Shown here in pieces: positions 24,082-33,340 of a DNA stretch of 64,000 nt. The number at the start of each line of letters is the position of its first letter. Positions within the stretch are counted from its first letter, which is position 1. The DNA is taken from positions 225,666-289,665 of the forward strand of contig NZ_KL543999.1 of the NCBI RefSeq assembly GCF_000711955.1, given 5' to 3'. The DNA comes from Nevskia soli DSM 19509 (GTDB taxonomy: Bacteria; Pseudomonadota; Gammaproteobacteria; Nevskiales; Nevskiaceae). A program made the position numbers and the translations under genes. A model generated the notes under the pieces. That model ran no database searches. It saw nothing but the letters and a program-made list of their open reading frames with translations, and was not told the DNA's origin.

Positions 24082-24122
24082 TGTCCGGGCAGTCCCGACA
24101 TCGATGTCGGGTAGCCTGGACA
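24082..24122. repeat. Nested inverted repeat between rpmA terminator and obgE
   Basis: The 18-bp perfect palindrome CCCGACATCGATGTCGGG lies at 24094-24111. It is enclosed by TGTCCGGGC (24082-24090) and GCCTGGACA (24114-24122), which pair with one G-T wobble. It lies 14 bp upstream of the obgE start, so it could be a dispersed repeat or a regulator of obgE expression. Confidence 0.65.
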
Positions 24123-24135
24123 GGGACGTTCCATA

Positions 24136-25260
24136 GTGAAATTCGTTGACGAAGCCACCATCCGTGTCGAAGCCGGCGACGGCGGCAACGGCTGCGTCAG
24201 CTTCCGCCGCGAGCGCGCCATCCCCTTCGGTGGCCCGGACGGCGGCGACGGCGGCGACGGTGGCAGCATCTATGCCGTAGCCGACGTCAATCTCAATACC
24301 CTGGCGGATTTCCGCTTCAACCGGGTGTTCCGCGCCAAGCGCGGCGAGAACGGCAGCGGTGCCAACTGCCGCGGCGTCAGCGCCGACGAGATGCTGGTGG
24401 CGATGCCCCTCGGCACCCTGATCTACGACGTCGAGACCGAAGAGCTGATCGGCGAGCTGACGCATCCCGATCATCGCATCAAGCTGGCCTCGGGCGGCTT
24501 CCACGGCCTCGGCAATGCCCGTTTCAAGAGCAGCATCAATCGTTCGCCGCGCAAGGCCACGGCGGGTTCGCTCGGCGAGCAGCGCGACTTGCGGCTGGAG
24601 CTGAGCCTGATGGCCGACGTGGGCCTGTTGGGCATGCCCAACGCCGGCAAGTCGACCCTGCTCAGCGCCGTTTCCGCGGCGCGGCCGAAGATCGCCGACT
24701 ATCCCTTCACCACCCTGTACCCGCAGCCGGGCGTGGTCTCGGTGGGGCTGGCGAAGAGCTTCGTCATGGTCGACATTCCCGGGCTGATCGAAGGTGCCGC
24801 CAGCGGCGCCGGTCTGGGCATCCGTTTCCTCAAGCATCTGCAGCGCACGCGCCTGCTGCTGCACCTGGTGGACATCCTGCCGCCCGAGGGCGGCGATATC
24901 GTCGAGCGGGTGCGCACCATCAATGCGGAGCTGGCCGAGTTCAGCCCGGAAATGGCGCACAAGGAACAGTGGCTGCTGTTCAACAAGACCGACGTGATGC
25001 CCGCGGACGAGGCCAGGGCCCTGTGCGACAAGGCGCTGAAGAAGCTGAAGTGGAAGGGCCGCAGCTACCGCATTTCGGCGGTGGCGCATACCGGCCTGGA
25101 GCAGCTGTGCCGCGACGCCATGGACTGGGTGGAGGCGCATGCGCCGCCGCGCGAGGAAGTCAGCAACTTTTCGCCGGATATGTCGGACTCACCAGATTCC
25201 TCCGAATCACCGAATAGCCATGCCACCGACACCGATGGATCGGCAGAAACTGAAGAATAG
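24136..25260 (+). CDS. obgE: GTPase ObgE/CgtA
   Basis: Essential ribosome-associated GTPase of 374 residues. The glycine-rich Obg fold is N-terminal (VEAGDGGNGCVSFRRERAIP, GGDGGDGG). The G domain contains the G1 motif GMPNAGKSTLL, the G3 motif DIPGLIEGA and the G4 motif NKTD. The tail is acidic and serine-rich, as in other gammaproteobacteria. The start follows the rpmA terminator, so a separate promoter is implied but not identified. The 3' end overlaps proB in another frame. Confidence 0.97.
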   Translation: MKFVDEATIRVEAGDGGNGCVSFRRERAIPFGGPDGGDGGDGGSIYAVADVNLNTLADFRFNRVFRAKRGENGSGANCRGVSADEMLVAMPLGTLIYDVETEELIGELTHPDHRIKLASGGFHGLGNARFKSSINRSPRKATAGSLGEQRDLRLELSLMADVGLLGMPNAGKSTLLSAVSAARPKIADYPFTTLYPQPGVVSVGLAKSFVMVDIPGLIEGAASGAGLGIRFLKHLQRTRLLLHLVDILPPEGGDIVERVRTINAELAEFSPEMAHKEQWLLFNKTDVMPADEARALCDKALKKLKWKGRSYRISAVAHTGLEQLCRDAMDWVEAHAPPREEVSNFSPDMSDSPDSSESPNSHATDTDGSAETEE

Positions 25261-26359
25261 CCGCCGCTGGGTGGTGAAAGTGGGCAGCTCGCTGGTCACG
25301 GCGCGCGGCCAGGGGCTGGATCGCGCCGCGATCGCCGACTGGTGCTCGCAGATCGCGACGCTGCGCCAGCAGGGTTACCAGATCGTGCTGGTGTCGTCCG
25401 GAGCGGTGGCGGAAGGCATGGCCCGGCTGGGCATGTCCAAGCGCCCGGCGACCCTGCACGGCTTGCAGGCGGCGGCTGCGGTGGGCCAGATGGGCCTGGT
25501 GCGGGCCTATGAAACCGCCTTCGGGGAGCACGGCCTGCGCGCGGCGCAGATCCTGTTGACCCACGAAGACGTGTCCGACCGCGGCCGCTACCTGAATGCG
25601 CGCGGCACGCTGAATACGCTGCTCGAGCTGGGCGTGGTGCCGGTGGTGAACGAGAACGACACCGTCGCCACCGACGAAATCCGGCTCGGCGACAACGATA
25701 CGCTGGGCGCGCTGACGGTGAACCTGGTGGAGGCCGAGCTGCTGGTCCTGCTGACCGACCAGGAAGGGCTTTACGATGCAGATCCGCGCGCCAATCCCTC
25801 CGCCTTGCTGGTGTCCGAAGCCGAGCTGTCCGATACACGCCTGGCCGGCATGGCCGGGGACAGCAAGGGTGTATTGGGGCGCGGCGGCATGCGGACCAAG
25901 CTGACCGCGGCCCACTGGGCGGCGCGTTCCGGGGCGGCCACGGTGATCGCCCATGGACGCACGCCCGATGCCCTGCTGAAAATCGCCCGCGGTGAGGCCA
26001 TCGGCAGCCTGCTCAAGCCGGCGCAGTCGGTGATGGCGGCGCGCAAGCGCTGGATCGCCGGCCAGTTGCAGGCGCGCGGGCGGCTGAGCCTGGATCCCGG
26101 TGCGGTGAAGGTATTGCGGGAGCAGGGACGCAGCCTGCTGCCGGTGGGAGTGACCCGGGTGGAGGGGGATTTCGAGCGCGGCGACCTGGTCATCTGCCTG
26201 GATCCGGAGGGACGGGAAGTGGCGCGGGGCCTGGCCAACTACAACACGGCCGAGGCGACGCGCATCCAGGGCGCGCCCAGCGCGGAGATCGGCAAGCGCC
26301 TGGGCTACCCCGGCGAACCGGAGCTGATCCACCGCGATAATCTGGTCATTGCCGCGTAA
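25235..26359 (+). CDS. proB: Glutamate 5-kinase ProB
   Basis: First enzyme of proline biosynthesis, phosphorylating glutamate. The 374-residue product has the amino-acid kinase domain (WVVKVGSSLVT, LVSSGAVAEGMARLG, PVVNENDTVATDEIRLGDND, RGGMRTKL) and a C-terminal PUA domain. ATG 25235 gives a family-typical N-terminus. ATG 25220 is possible, and both lie inside the end of obgE, so translation is coupled. No clear Shine-Dalgarno separates them. proA is not adjacent. Confidence 0.95.
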   Translation: MDRQKLKNSRRWVVKVGSSLVTARGQGLDRAAIADWCSQIATLRQQGYQIVLVSSGAVAEGMARLGMSKRPATLHGLQAAAAVGQMGLVRAYETAFGEHGLRAAQILLTHEDVSDRGRYLNARGTLNTLLELGVVPVVNENDTVATDEIRLGDNDTLGALTVNLVEAELLVLLTDQEGLYDADPRANPSALLVSEAELSDTRLAGMAGDSKGVLGRGGMRTKLTAAHWAARSGAATVIAHGRTPDALLKIARGEAIGSLLKPAQSVMAARKRWIAGQLQARGRLSLDPGAVKVLREQGRSLLPVGVTRVEGDFERGDLVICLDPEGREVARGLANYNTAEATRIQGAPSAEIGKRLGYPGEPELIHRDNLVIAA

Positions 26360-26713
26360 CCGCCGGGTAGCTCGACTTAATTCTGAAGATTTAATTCGGG
26401 CTTGATTGCGGGGAATCCCGAGGTTTAATCCGGGATGGGGCCGGAGCCTTCCAAGGCTCGTCGGACAGGGGGTTTTTTCCATCGAAATCATGTGCCGGGT
26501 GTAAACCCGGCGTTGGTCTGTGCCGTCTAACGACCATGTCGCCATGGCTTTCCGGCGCGTGTGCAAATCCAGATCGACGGGTTGCCGCATCCAAGGAGTA
26601 ATCAGCTACCTCGGGCGGTCACTTCGGGTGGCCATTTTGAGCGGTCAATCCGGGCGATAGGGCACACGGTACCGGCGCCACTTGGCGTAGGATCTTAGGG
26701 GGCAAGGAAACGA
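26360..26713. other. Structured intergenic region before the RND operon
   Basis: No gene is seen in 354 bp. The region holds several inverted repeats: TCCCG/CGGGA at 26416-26435, GAGCCTT-CC-AAGGCTC at 26444-26459 with a T6 run at 26473-26478, CCGGGT-GTAA-ACCCGG at 26495-26510, and GGTCAC/GTGGCC around 26618-26634. The near repeats TTTAATTCGGG and TTTAATCCGGG lie near 26390 and 26424. The second hairpin may end proB transcription. The rest may be a leader for the efflux genes. Confidence 0.4.
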
Positions 26714-27910
26714 ATGAGTGCAATGCAGAATGGTCTGGAGCGGCAGGGGCGTTTCAGGCTGTCGGGCAAGCTCGCCGCAATCGCGGTGGTGGTGCTCGCC
26801 GGCTGCCTGTGGATTGCGACTTCACGCCATGGGGGCAAGCCGGCTGAGCTGGCCCCGGACGTGCCGGCGCCGATCGAGTTGGCCGCGGCCGATGTCGCCA
26901 CCGTCAACCTGATGACGCTGAGCCGTTCGCTGCCGGTGTCCGGCTCGCTGTCGCCGCTGGTGCAGACCACGGTCAAGTCCAAGGTGGCCGGCGAAGTGCT
27001 GTCGCTGACCGTGCGCGAGGGCCAGGAGGTCAAGCAGGGCGACGTGCTGGCGCGCATCGAGACGCGTTACATCAAGGCCACGCTCGACACCCAGGTGGCG
27101 ACGCTGCAGAAGGCGCGCGCCGACCTGGCGCTGGCCAAGCTCAACCGCGACAACAGCGATGCGATGCTGAAGGAGCATTTCATTTCGCAGAATGCCTATG
27201 ACTCGGCGGCCAGCACCTACGAGGCCGACCTCGCCACCATGAAGGCGGCCGAGGCGCAGGTAGCCCTGGCCCAGTTGTCCCTGGACGACGCGGTGGTGCG
27301 TGCGCCGATCAGCGGCACGGTGGTCAGCCGCCTGGTGCAGCCGGGCGAGCGCGTCGAGATCGACGGCAGCATCGTGGGCCTGGTCGACCTGTCGCAGATG
27401 GAGTTCCAGGCGCTGGCGCCAGCCTCGGAAATCCCCGGGGTGAAGGTGGGGCAGATCGCGCATTTCAAGGTCAGCGGTTTCGGCGACCGCATCTTCGACG
27501 GGCGCGTCGAGCGCATCAACCCGATGACTGAACAGGGTTCGCGTTCGATCACGGTCTATCTGTCAGTGCCGAATCCGGACGGCGCGCTCAAAGGCGGCAT
27601 GTTCGGTCAAGGCATGCTGGTGCTGGACAAGAATGCGCCGGCGCCGACCATTCCCGCCGCCGCGGTGCGCAGCGAGGCCGGCCTGCCGTACGTGCTGGTG
27701 TTCGCCGAGGGCAAGCTGTACAAGCGGTCGATCACGCCGGGCCTGACTTCGGAGGATGGCGGCTCGGTGGAAGTGCGTGATGGCCTCAAGCCGGGCGAGC
27801 AGGTGCTGCTGGCCAAGCTCGACGACTTCAAGGACGGCGCGCCCGCGGTGTTGAAGAGCGCAGCGGAGGCGCCGAAAGACGCCGCTGCCACCCCCGCGGC
27901 AAAGAACTAG
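26714..27910 (+). CDS. RND efflux periplasmic adaptor (membrane fusion protein)
   Basis: A 398-residue AcrA/MexA-family adaptor linking the inner-membrane pump to an outer-membrane channel. The signal segment ends VVVLAGC, a plausible lipobox with Cys31. A lipoyl half-motif (VAGEVLSLTVREGQEVKQGDVLARIE), a coiled-coil hairpin at about residues 115-180, a second lipoyl half (APISGTVVSRLVQPGERV) and the beta-barrel follow. It lies 18 bp before the pump gene. No outer-membrane TolC-like gene or dedicated regulator is adjacent. Confidence 0.93.
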   Translation: MSAMQNGLERQGRFRLSGKLAAIAVVVLAGCLWIATSRHGGKPAELAPDVPAPIELAAADVATVNLMTLSRSLPVSGSLSPLVQTTVKSKVAGEVLSLTVREGQEVKQGDVLARIETRYIKATLDTQVATLQKARADLALAKLNRDNSDAMLKEHFISQNAYDSAASTYEADLATMKAAEAQVALAQLSLDDAVVRAPISGTVVSRLVQPGERVEIDGSIVGLVDLSQMEFQALAPASEIPGVKVGQIAHFKVSGFGDRIFDGRVERINPMTEQGSRSITVYLSVPNPDGALKGGMFGQGMLVLDKNAPAPTIPAAAVRSEAGLPYVLVFAEGKLYKRSITPGLTSEDGGSVEVRDGLKPGEQVLLAKLDDFKDGAPAVLKSAAEAPKDAAATPAAKN

Positions 27911-27928
27911 GCCGGCCGGGGAACGATC

Positions 27929-30900
27929 ATGTGGATCACCAAGACCAGCATCAACCAGCCGGTATTCGCCACCATGGTGATGGTGGCCCTGCTGGTGCTC
28001 GGCGTATCGTCCTACCTGCGCCTGCCGGTGGAGCAGATGCCGGATGTGGCCAATCCGACGGTCAGCCTGCAAGTGGAATATCCGGGCGCCTCGCCGGAGG
28101 CCCTGGAAAACGACGTCATCAAGCCGATCGAGACCCAGATCAATTCGGTCGACGGCGTCCATCGCATCTACGCCACCATGCGCGAAGGCACCGCCTTCAT
28201 GCAGATCGAGTTCCGCCTCGACACCAATGTCGACGTTGCGACCCAAGAGGTGCGCGACAAGATCGCGCAGATCCGCTCGACCTTCCCGCGCGACGTGAAG
28301 GACCCGCAGGTGTCGCGGGCCAACAATGACCAGAACCAGCAGCCGATCATCAATATCGACGTCTACTCCGATACGCGCAGCCTGCGCGAGGTGTCGACGC
28401 TGACCGATCAGATCATCGTCAAGCGGCTGCAGAACGCGCCGGGTGTCGGCAACATCCAGACCACCGGTGAAACGGTGCGCCAGGTGCAGATCTATCTGAA
28501 GCCGGAGCAGTTGAACAGCTACCGCATCAGCGTCAACCAGGTGACGCAGGCGATCATCGACGCCAACCAGGATCTGCCGGCCGGCAGCATCATCCGCGGC
28601 CCCAAGGAAACCCAGGTGCGGGTGGACGGGCGCATGAAGAACCCGGCGGACTTCGGACGCATCATCGTCGCCATGCAGGGCGGCGCGGTATACCTGCAGC
28701 AGGCGGGCATTCCGATCTACCTGGATCAGGTCGCCGACGTGGTGGATGGCGACGCCGAGGAAACCTCGCTGGCCCGCGTCAACGGCAAGCGCGCGGTTTC
28801 GCTGCAAATCTTCAAGGTGCAGAACTCCAACATCGTCATGGTCGGCGACGGTGTGCAGGCGGCGATCGAGGATCTGCGCAAACGGCTGCCGTCGGACGTG
28901 CACCTGGAGGTCATGTATTCAAATGCGGAGGGTCTCAAGGCGCAGCTGTCGGGGGTGAAGCAAACCATCCTCGAGGGTGCGCTGCTGACCGTGGTGATCG
29001 TGTTCGTGTTCCTGCACTCTTGGCGCTCGACCGTCATTACCGGTCTGACCCTGCCGATCTCGGTGATCACCACCTTCATCGTGCTGCATGCCTTCGGCTT
29101 CACGCTGAATTTCATCACCTTGATGGCGCTGTCCTTGTGCATAGGCTTGCTTATCGATGATGCCATCGTGGTGCGCGAGAACATCGTGCGGCATCTGCAC
29201 ATGGGCAAGAGCCACTTGCAGGCCGCGCGCGACGGCACCGAGGAAATCGGCCTGGCGGTGATGGCCACGACCTTCGCCATCCTGGCGGTGTTTGTGCCGG
29301 TGGCCTTCATGAACGGCATCATCGGCCGTTATTTCTACCAGTTCGGCATCACGGTAGCGGTGGCTGTGCTGGTGTCGCTGTTCGTCAGCTTCACGCTCGA
29401 TCCGATGCTGTCCTCGCTGTGGCGCGACCCGGTGCAGGGACGCTTCAAGTGGATGCCGTGGCTGGGCCGGGCGCTGGATCGCGTCGAGCTGGGCGTGGAC
29501 TGGCTGCATCGCGTTTATGGGCGGCTGATGGCCTGGAGCCTGGATGCGCGGCGGCGGCGGGTCTGGCTGCCGATATTCGGCATCGTTCATGCGGTGCGCA
29601 CCCTGAACTGGCGCCAGCTCGGCACGATCAGCAATCGCGGTATCGTGCTGTGGATTGCGGGTGCGACCTTCTTCGGCAGCTTTTTCCTGGCCGGCATGGT
29701 GGGCACCGAGTTCATTCCGAACACCGACGACAGCTATATCACCCTGCGCCTGAACACGGCGATCGGTTCCAGCCTGGAGTACACCGACGCCAAGGCGCAC
29801 CAGGTGGAGGACGCGCTCAAAGCCTTCCCTGAAATCACTGCGATGGAAGCCAACGTCGGCACCGACGAGGGCAAGAACTACGCGCGCATCAACCTGCGCC
29901 TCAGCGATCCGGTGAAGACGCATCGCCGCTCGCAGAAAGAGGTGGAAAAGGCCATTCGCGCACGCATCGCGACCATGGCGGGGATCAGCCTGTCGGTGGG
30001 CTTCAACAAGCCGATCTTCGTCTCCATCCTCGGGCCGGACGCGAGCAAGCTGACCGAGATTTCGCAAAACCTGTTGAAGCAGATGGCGAAGATCCCGGGC
30101 ATCGCCGACCTGGAAAGCAGCGAGCAGGGCAACAATCCGACCATCTCGGTGCGCATCAACCGCGAGCTGGCCAGCGACCTGGGACTGACCAATGCCTTGA
30201 TCGGCAACGCGCTTCGGCCGCTGATCGCCGGCAGCCAGATCAGCCACTGGCTGGGGCCGGACGGGCAGGACTACGACGTGATCGTGCAATTGCCCAAGGG
30301 TGACCGGCAGATTACCTCGGACCTGGGCGGCCTCTACATGACCGGTACACGCCTGAATGCCGACGGTACGCAGATGCTGGTGCCGCTGCGGCAGGTGGCG
30401 ACTTTTGTCGAGACCACGGCGCCGCAGCAGCTCAAGCGCCTGAATCTGCAGCGCCGCGTCTCGTTGTATGCAAATGCCGAAGGCCGACCGTCGGGCGACG
30501 TGGGCTCCGACGTCGAGAAGCTGATGGCCAAGATGAAGCTGCCGCCGGGCTACCGCTTCGACAATGGCGGCCAGCAGCAGGACATGAACGACGCGATGCA
30601 GGCGGCGCTGGCGGCGCTGGGGCTGGCGGTGGTTTTCATCTACCTGATCCTGGCTTCGCAGTTCGGCAGCTTCCTGCAGCCGCTGGCGATCATGGCCTCG
30701 CTGCCGTTGTCGCTCTCCGGTGTGATCATTGCCCTGCTGATCACCCATACCACGCTGAACCTGTTCTCGATGATCGGCTTCATCATGCTGATGGGCCTGG
30801 TGACCAAGAACGCGATCCTGCTGGTGGATTTCGCCAACCAGGGCATCCGCGCCGGCAAGCCGCCGCGCGAGGCGCTGCTGGAAGCCGGGCAGGTGCGTTT

Positions 30901-31162
30901 GCGGCCGATCCTGATGACGACCATGGCGATGATCTTCGGCATGCTGCCGATGGCCATCGGCGCCGGCAACGGCGGCGAACTGCTGTCGCCGATGGGGCGG
31001 GCGGTGATCGGCGGCATTGTCACGTCCACGCTGCTGACGCTGGTGGTGGTGCCGGTGCTTTACACCTTCGTCTTCGCGCTGGCGGAGAAGGTCAAGGGCT
31101 GGTTCGGCACGCCGGCGGATGATGGGCACGGTGGCGACCGGGATGTCCTGGCGGCCAAGTAG
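27929..31162 (+). CDS. RND multidrug efflux transporter, HAE1 family inner-membrane pump
   Basis: A 1077-residue AcrB-family proton-driven pump with 12 expected membrane segments and two large periplasmic loops. It starts MWITKTSINQPVFATMVMVA. The proton-relay aspartates are in LCIGLLIDDAIVVREN of TM4, and the second repeat has GLVTKNAILLVDFANQGI in TM10. An unusual basic stretch (LDARRRRVWLP) lies in the central cytoplasmic loop. Drug substrates cannot be read from sequence. The pair occupies the position between proB and rpsT, which holds no such system in Pseudomonas aeruginosa. Confidence 0.95.
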   Translation: MWITKTSINQPVFATMVMVALLVLGVSSYLRLPVEQMPDVANPTVSLQVEYPGASPEALENDVIKPIETQINSVDGVHRIYATMREGTAFMQIEFRLDTNVDVATQEVRDKIAQIRSTFPRDVKDPQVSRANNDQNQQPIINIDVYSDTRSLREVSTLTDQIIVKRLQNAPGVGNIQTTGETVRQVQIYLKPEQLNSYRISVNQVTQAIIDANQDLPAGSIIRGPKETQVRVDGRMKNPADFGRIIVAMQGGAVYLQQAGIPIYLDQVADVVDGDAEETSLARVNGKRAVSLQIFKVQNSNIVMVGDGVQAAIEDLRKRLPSDVHLEVMYSNAEGLKAQLSGVKQTILEGALLTVVIVFVFLHSWRSTVITGLTLPISVITTFIVLHAFGFTLNFITLMALSLCIGLLIDDAIVVRENIVRHLHMGKSHLQAARDGTEEIGLAVMATTFAILAVFVPVAFMNGIIGRYFYQFGITVAVAVLVSLFVSFTLDPMLSSLWRDPVQGRFKWMPWLGRALDRVELGVDWLHRVYGRLMAWSLDARRRRVWLPIFGIVHAVRTLNWRQLGTISNRGIVLWIAGATFFGSFFLAGMVGTEFIPNTDDSYITLRLNTAIGSSLEYTDAKAHQVEDALKAFPEITAMEANVGTDEGKNYARINLRLSDPVKTHRRSQKEVEKAIRARIATMAGISLSVGFNKPIFVSILGPDASKLTEISQNLLKQMAKIPGIADLESSEQGNNPTISVRINRELASDLGLTNALIGNALRPLIAGSQISHWLGPDGQDYDVIVQLPKGDRQITSDLGGLYMTGTRLNADGTQMLVPLRQVATFVETTAPQQLKRLNLQRRVSLYANAEGRPSGDVGSDVEKLMAKMKLPPGYRFDNGGQQQDMNDAMQAALAALGLAVVFIYLILASQFGSFLQPLAIMASLPLSLSGVIIALLITHTTLNLFSMIGFIMLMGLVTKNAILLVDFANQGIRAGKPPREALLEAGQVRLRPILMTTMAMIFGMLPMAIGAGNGGELLSPMGRAVIGGIVTSTLLTLVVVPVLYTFVFALAEKVKGWFGTPADDGHGGDRDVLAAK

Positions 31163-31205
31163 CCTCGCCGGAGCGGGTGACAGTATCGTCCCGGATACAA
31201 TAAAG

Positions 31206-31232
31206 CTGCGGCCTAAGGCCGCGGTTTTATTT
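31206..31232 (+). terminator. Terminator after the RND operon
   Basis: CTGCGGCC (31206-31213) pairs with GGCCGCGG (31217-31224, one wobble) around TAA and is followed by TTTTATTT. It is correctly placed 43 bp past the pump stop. Confidence 0.88.
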
Positions 31233-31282
31233 GGGAATATTCACTCGGATCGCTCGAATTGCGGGCCCGGATCATGGGCAAT

Positions 31283-31309
31283 AAAAAAGGGGCCATAGGC
31301 CCCTTTTTT
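31283..31309. terminator. Bidirectional terminator, mainly for rpsT
   Basis: Six A residues, GGGGCC (31289-31294), ATA, GGCCCC (31298-31303) and six T residues form a symmetrical terminator. It lies between the convergent RND operon and rpsT and can work in both directions. Confidence 0.9.
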
Positions 31310-31325
31310 CACAGCTGCAAGCAGA

Positions 31326-31589
31326 TCAGGCCAGGGCCTTGATGTGCGCAACCAGGCGGCTCTTGTGGCGAGCGGCCTTGTTCTTGTGGATCATGCCGCG
31401 GTTGGCATAACGATCCAGCACCGGCACCATTTCCTTGTAGGCGGTCTCGGCGGCGGCCTTGTCCTTGGACTCGACGGCCTTCACCACCTTCTTGATCGTG
31501 CTGCGCAGCATGGACCGCTGGCTGGCATTGCGCTCACGGTGCTTATCGGACTGACGAGCGCGCTTGCGCGCCTGAAGGGTATTGGCCAA
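31326..31589 (-). CDS. rpsT: 30S ribosomal protein S20
   Basis: An 87-residue primary 16S rRNA-binding protein starting MANTLQARKRARQSDKHRER. The initiation codon is TTG (31589-31587), as in E. coli rpsT, where the UUG start and leader are tied to feedback control. No in-frame ATG gives the conserved N-terminus. It is divergent from murJ, with a consensus promoter upstream and a strong terminator downstream. Confidence 0.97.
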   Translation of the reverse strand: MANTLQARKRARQSDKHRERNASQRSMLRSTIKKVVKAVESKDKAAAETAYKEMVPVLDRYANRGMIHKNKAARHKSRLVAHIKALA

Positions 31590-31637
31590 AGGAAAACTCC
31601 AAGAAAATTCAATTAACGGGGTGGATCAAAGTCGCGT

Positions 31638-31666
31638 AGTATCTGCGCTATACCGATTTCTGTCAA
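31638..31666 (-). promoter_or_regulatory. Sigma-70 promoter of rpsT
   Basis: On the minus strand TTGACA (31666-31661) and GATACT (31643-31638) are separated by 17 bp. Transcription would start near 31631, about 42 nt before the TTG start codon. Confidence 0.82.
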
Positions 31667-31715
31667 TTGCCGGGCCTATCCGCGGCCAGCGTAAACGCCA
31701 ACAAAATCAAGGCGA

Positions 31716-33275
31716 ATGTCCAAAGGTCTGTTTAGATCCACCAGCGTCGTCAGCGCGCTGACCCTGCTCTCCCGCATTCTTGGCCTGGTCCGCGACGTGA
31801 CCCTCGCGGCGGCCTTCGGCGGCGCCCGGCTGGATGCCTTCTTCTTCGCCCAGATGATTCCCAACCTGGGTCGGCGCATGTTCGCCGAGGGGGCATTTTC
31901 GCAGGCCTTCATTCCCGTTTTCACCGAAACCAAGACACACCAGCCGCACGAGGATGTGCGCGACCTGACGGCGGTGGTGATGGGCACGCTGGGCGGGGTG
32001 CTGGCGATCATCACGGTGATCGGCTGCGTGGCGGCGCCGCTGCTGGTGTGGCTGCTGGCGCCGGGCTTCAAGCACGATGCGGTGCAATCGGCGCTGGGCA
32101 CCGACCTGTTGCGCTGGACTTTTCCCTACCTGATGTTCATCTCGCTGACCTCGATGGTGGGCAGCGTGCTGAACATGTACGGGCAGTTCGCGGTGCCGGC
32201 ATTCACGCCGGTGATTCTCAACCTGTGCATCATCGGCGCGGCGTTCATGGTGCCGGACTCCGACCCGCGCGCGGTGTACATGCTGGCCTACGCGGTGTTC
32301 GCGGCCGGCATCCTGCAGTTCCTGTTCCAGTTGCCCTGGCTGGCGCGCCTGCGCCTGATGGGGTGGCCGCGCTGGGGCTGGAACGAGCCGCAGGTGCGGC
32401 GCATCGTCAAGCTGATGCTGCCGGTGATGGTCGGGTCCTCGGTGGCGCAGGTCAGCCTGTTGCTCAATACCAGCCTGGCTACCCTGGTCGGCACCGGGGC
32501 GGTGAGCTGGCTCAATTTCGGCAGCCGGCTGATGGAGTTCCCCAACGGCATTTTCAGCATCGCGGTGGGAACGGTGATCCTGCCATCACTGTCGGCCCAC
32601 CATACGCAGCGTTCGCCGCAGCAGTTCTCGGAGATCCTCGACTGGGGTTTGCGGGTCATGCTGCTGCTGGGCGTGCCCTCGGCGGTCGGGCTGGTGGTGC
32701 TGGGCGGCCCGTTGGTGGCGACGATTTTCGGTCACGGCCAGTTCAACGCCGAAGATGTGCGCATGACCACCTACGTGGTCTGGGCTTACGGGCTTGGCTT
32801 CATGGGGTTCGCCCTGGTCAAGGTGCTGCTGCCGGGTTTCTATGCGCGGCAGGAAACCCGCCTGCCGGTACGCTACGCCATGATCGGCCTGTTCGTCGGC
32901 ATGGCCGCCAGTCTGTCGTTGTTCGTGCTGGCGCGCTGGTTGCACTTCGGCGCGGCGCACGTGGTGCTGGCCTTCTCCACTTCGCTGACGGCCTGGATCA
33001 ATTCGATGCTGCTGCTGCGCCGCCTGCGCCGGGACGGCATCTACCTGCCGGCGGCCGGCTGGGCGGCGTTTTCCCTGCGCTTGCTGCTGGCCAGCCTGGC
33101 GATGGCTGCCCTGCTGCTCTACATGCAGGGCAGCCTGGACAGCTGGATGGCCCTGGACAAGTGGGCGCGGGCGCTGCGCATCACGGTGATCGTGCTGGCG
33201 GCGGCGGCGGTGTATTTCGCCGTGCTGGGGCTGTGCGGGCTGCGGCCGCGGCATTTCCGGCCGGCGCGGGGCTGA
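31716..33275 (+). CDS. murJ: Lipid II flippase MurJ (MviN)
   Basis: A 519-residue MOP-superfamily membrane protein with about 14 membrane segments that moves the peptidoglycan precursor lipid II across the inner membrane. Family features include the start LFRSTSVVSALTLLSRILGLVRD, the AEGAFSQAFIPVF region and the VKVLLPGFYARQETRLPVR stretch. It begins the murJ-ribF-ileS-lspA series, an order shared with Pseudomonas. Confidence 0.96.
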   Translation: MSKGLFRSTSVVSALTLLSRILGLVRDVTLAAAFGGARLDAFFFAQMIPNLGRRMFAEGAFSQAFIPVFTETKTHQPHEDVRDLTAVVMGTLGGVLAIITVIGCVAAPLLVWLLAPGFKHDAVQSALGTDLLRWTFPYLMFISLTSMVGSVLNMYGQFAVPAFTPVILNLCIIGAAFMVPDSDPRAVYMLAYAVFAAGILQFLFQLPWLARLRLMGWPRWGWNEPQVRRIVKLMLPVMVGSSVAQVSLLLNTSLATLVGTGAVSWLNFGSRLMEFPNGIFSIAVGTVILPSLSAHHTQRSPQQFSEILDWGLRVMLLLGVPSAVGLVVLGGPLVATIFGHGQFNAEDVRMTTYVVWAYGLGFMGFALVKVLLPGFYARQETRLPVRYAMIGLFVGMAASLSLFVLARWLHFGAAHVVLAFSTSLTAWINSMLLLRRLRRDGIYLPAAGWAAFSLRLLLASLAMAALLLYMQGSLDSWMALDKWARALRITVIVLAAAAVYFAVLGLCGLRPRHFRPARG

Positions 33276-33302
33276 AATCAGCCTCGGCCGTGCGTAAAGC
33301 TT

Positions 33303-33308
33303 TATAAT
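33303..33308 (+). promoter_or_regulatory. Possible -10 element ahead of ribF
   Basis: A perfect TATAAT lies 32 bp upstream of the ribF ATG, in the 65-bp gap after murJ. The -35 region 17 bp upstream (AGCCTC) is poor. A weak or activated promoter for ribF-ileS-lspA is plausible. Confidence 0.45.
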
Positions 33309-33340
33309 TTCGCTCTTTTTCCAAACCGACTCCGCTGAAA

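Noticed and set aside
28919..31129. 736-codon minus-strand frame opposite the RND pump
   Set aside because: His/Arg/Gln-rich shadow without motifs.
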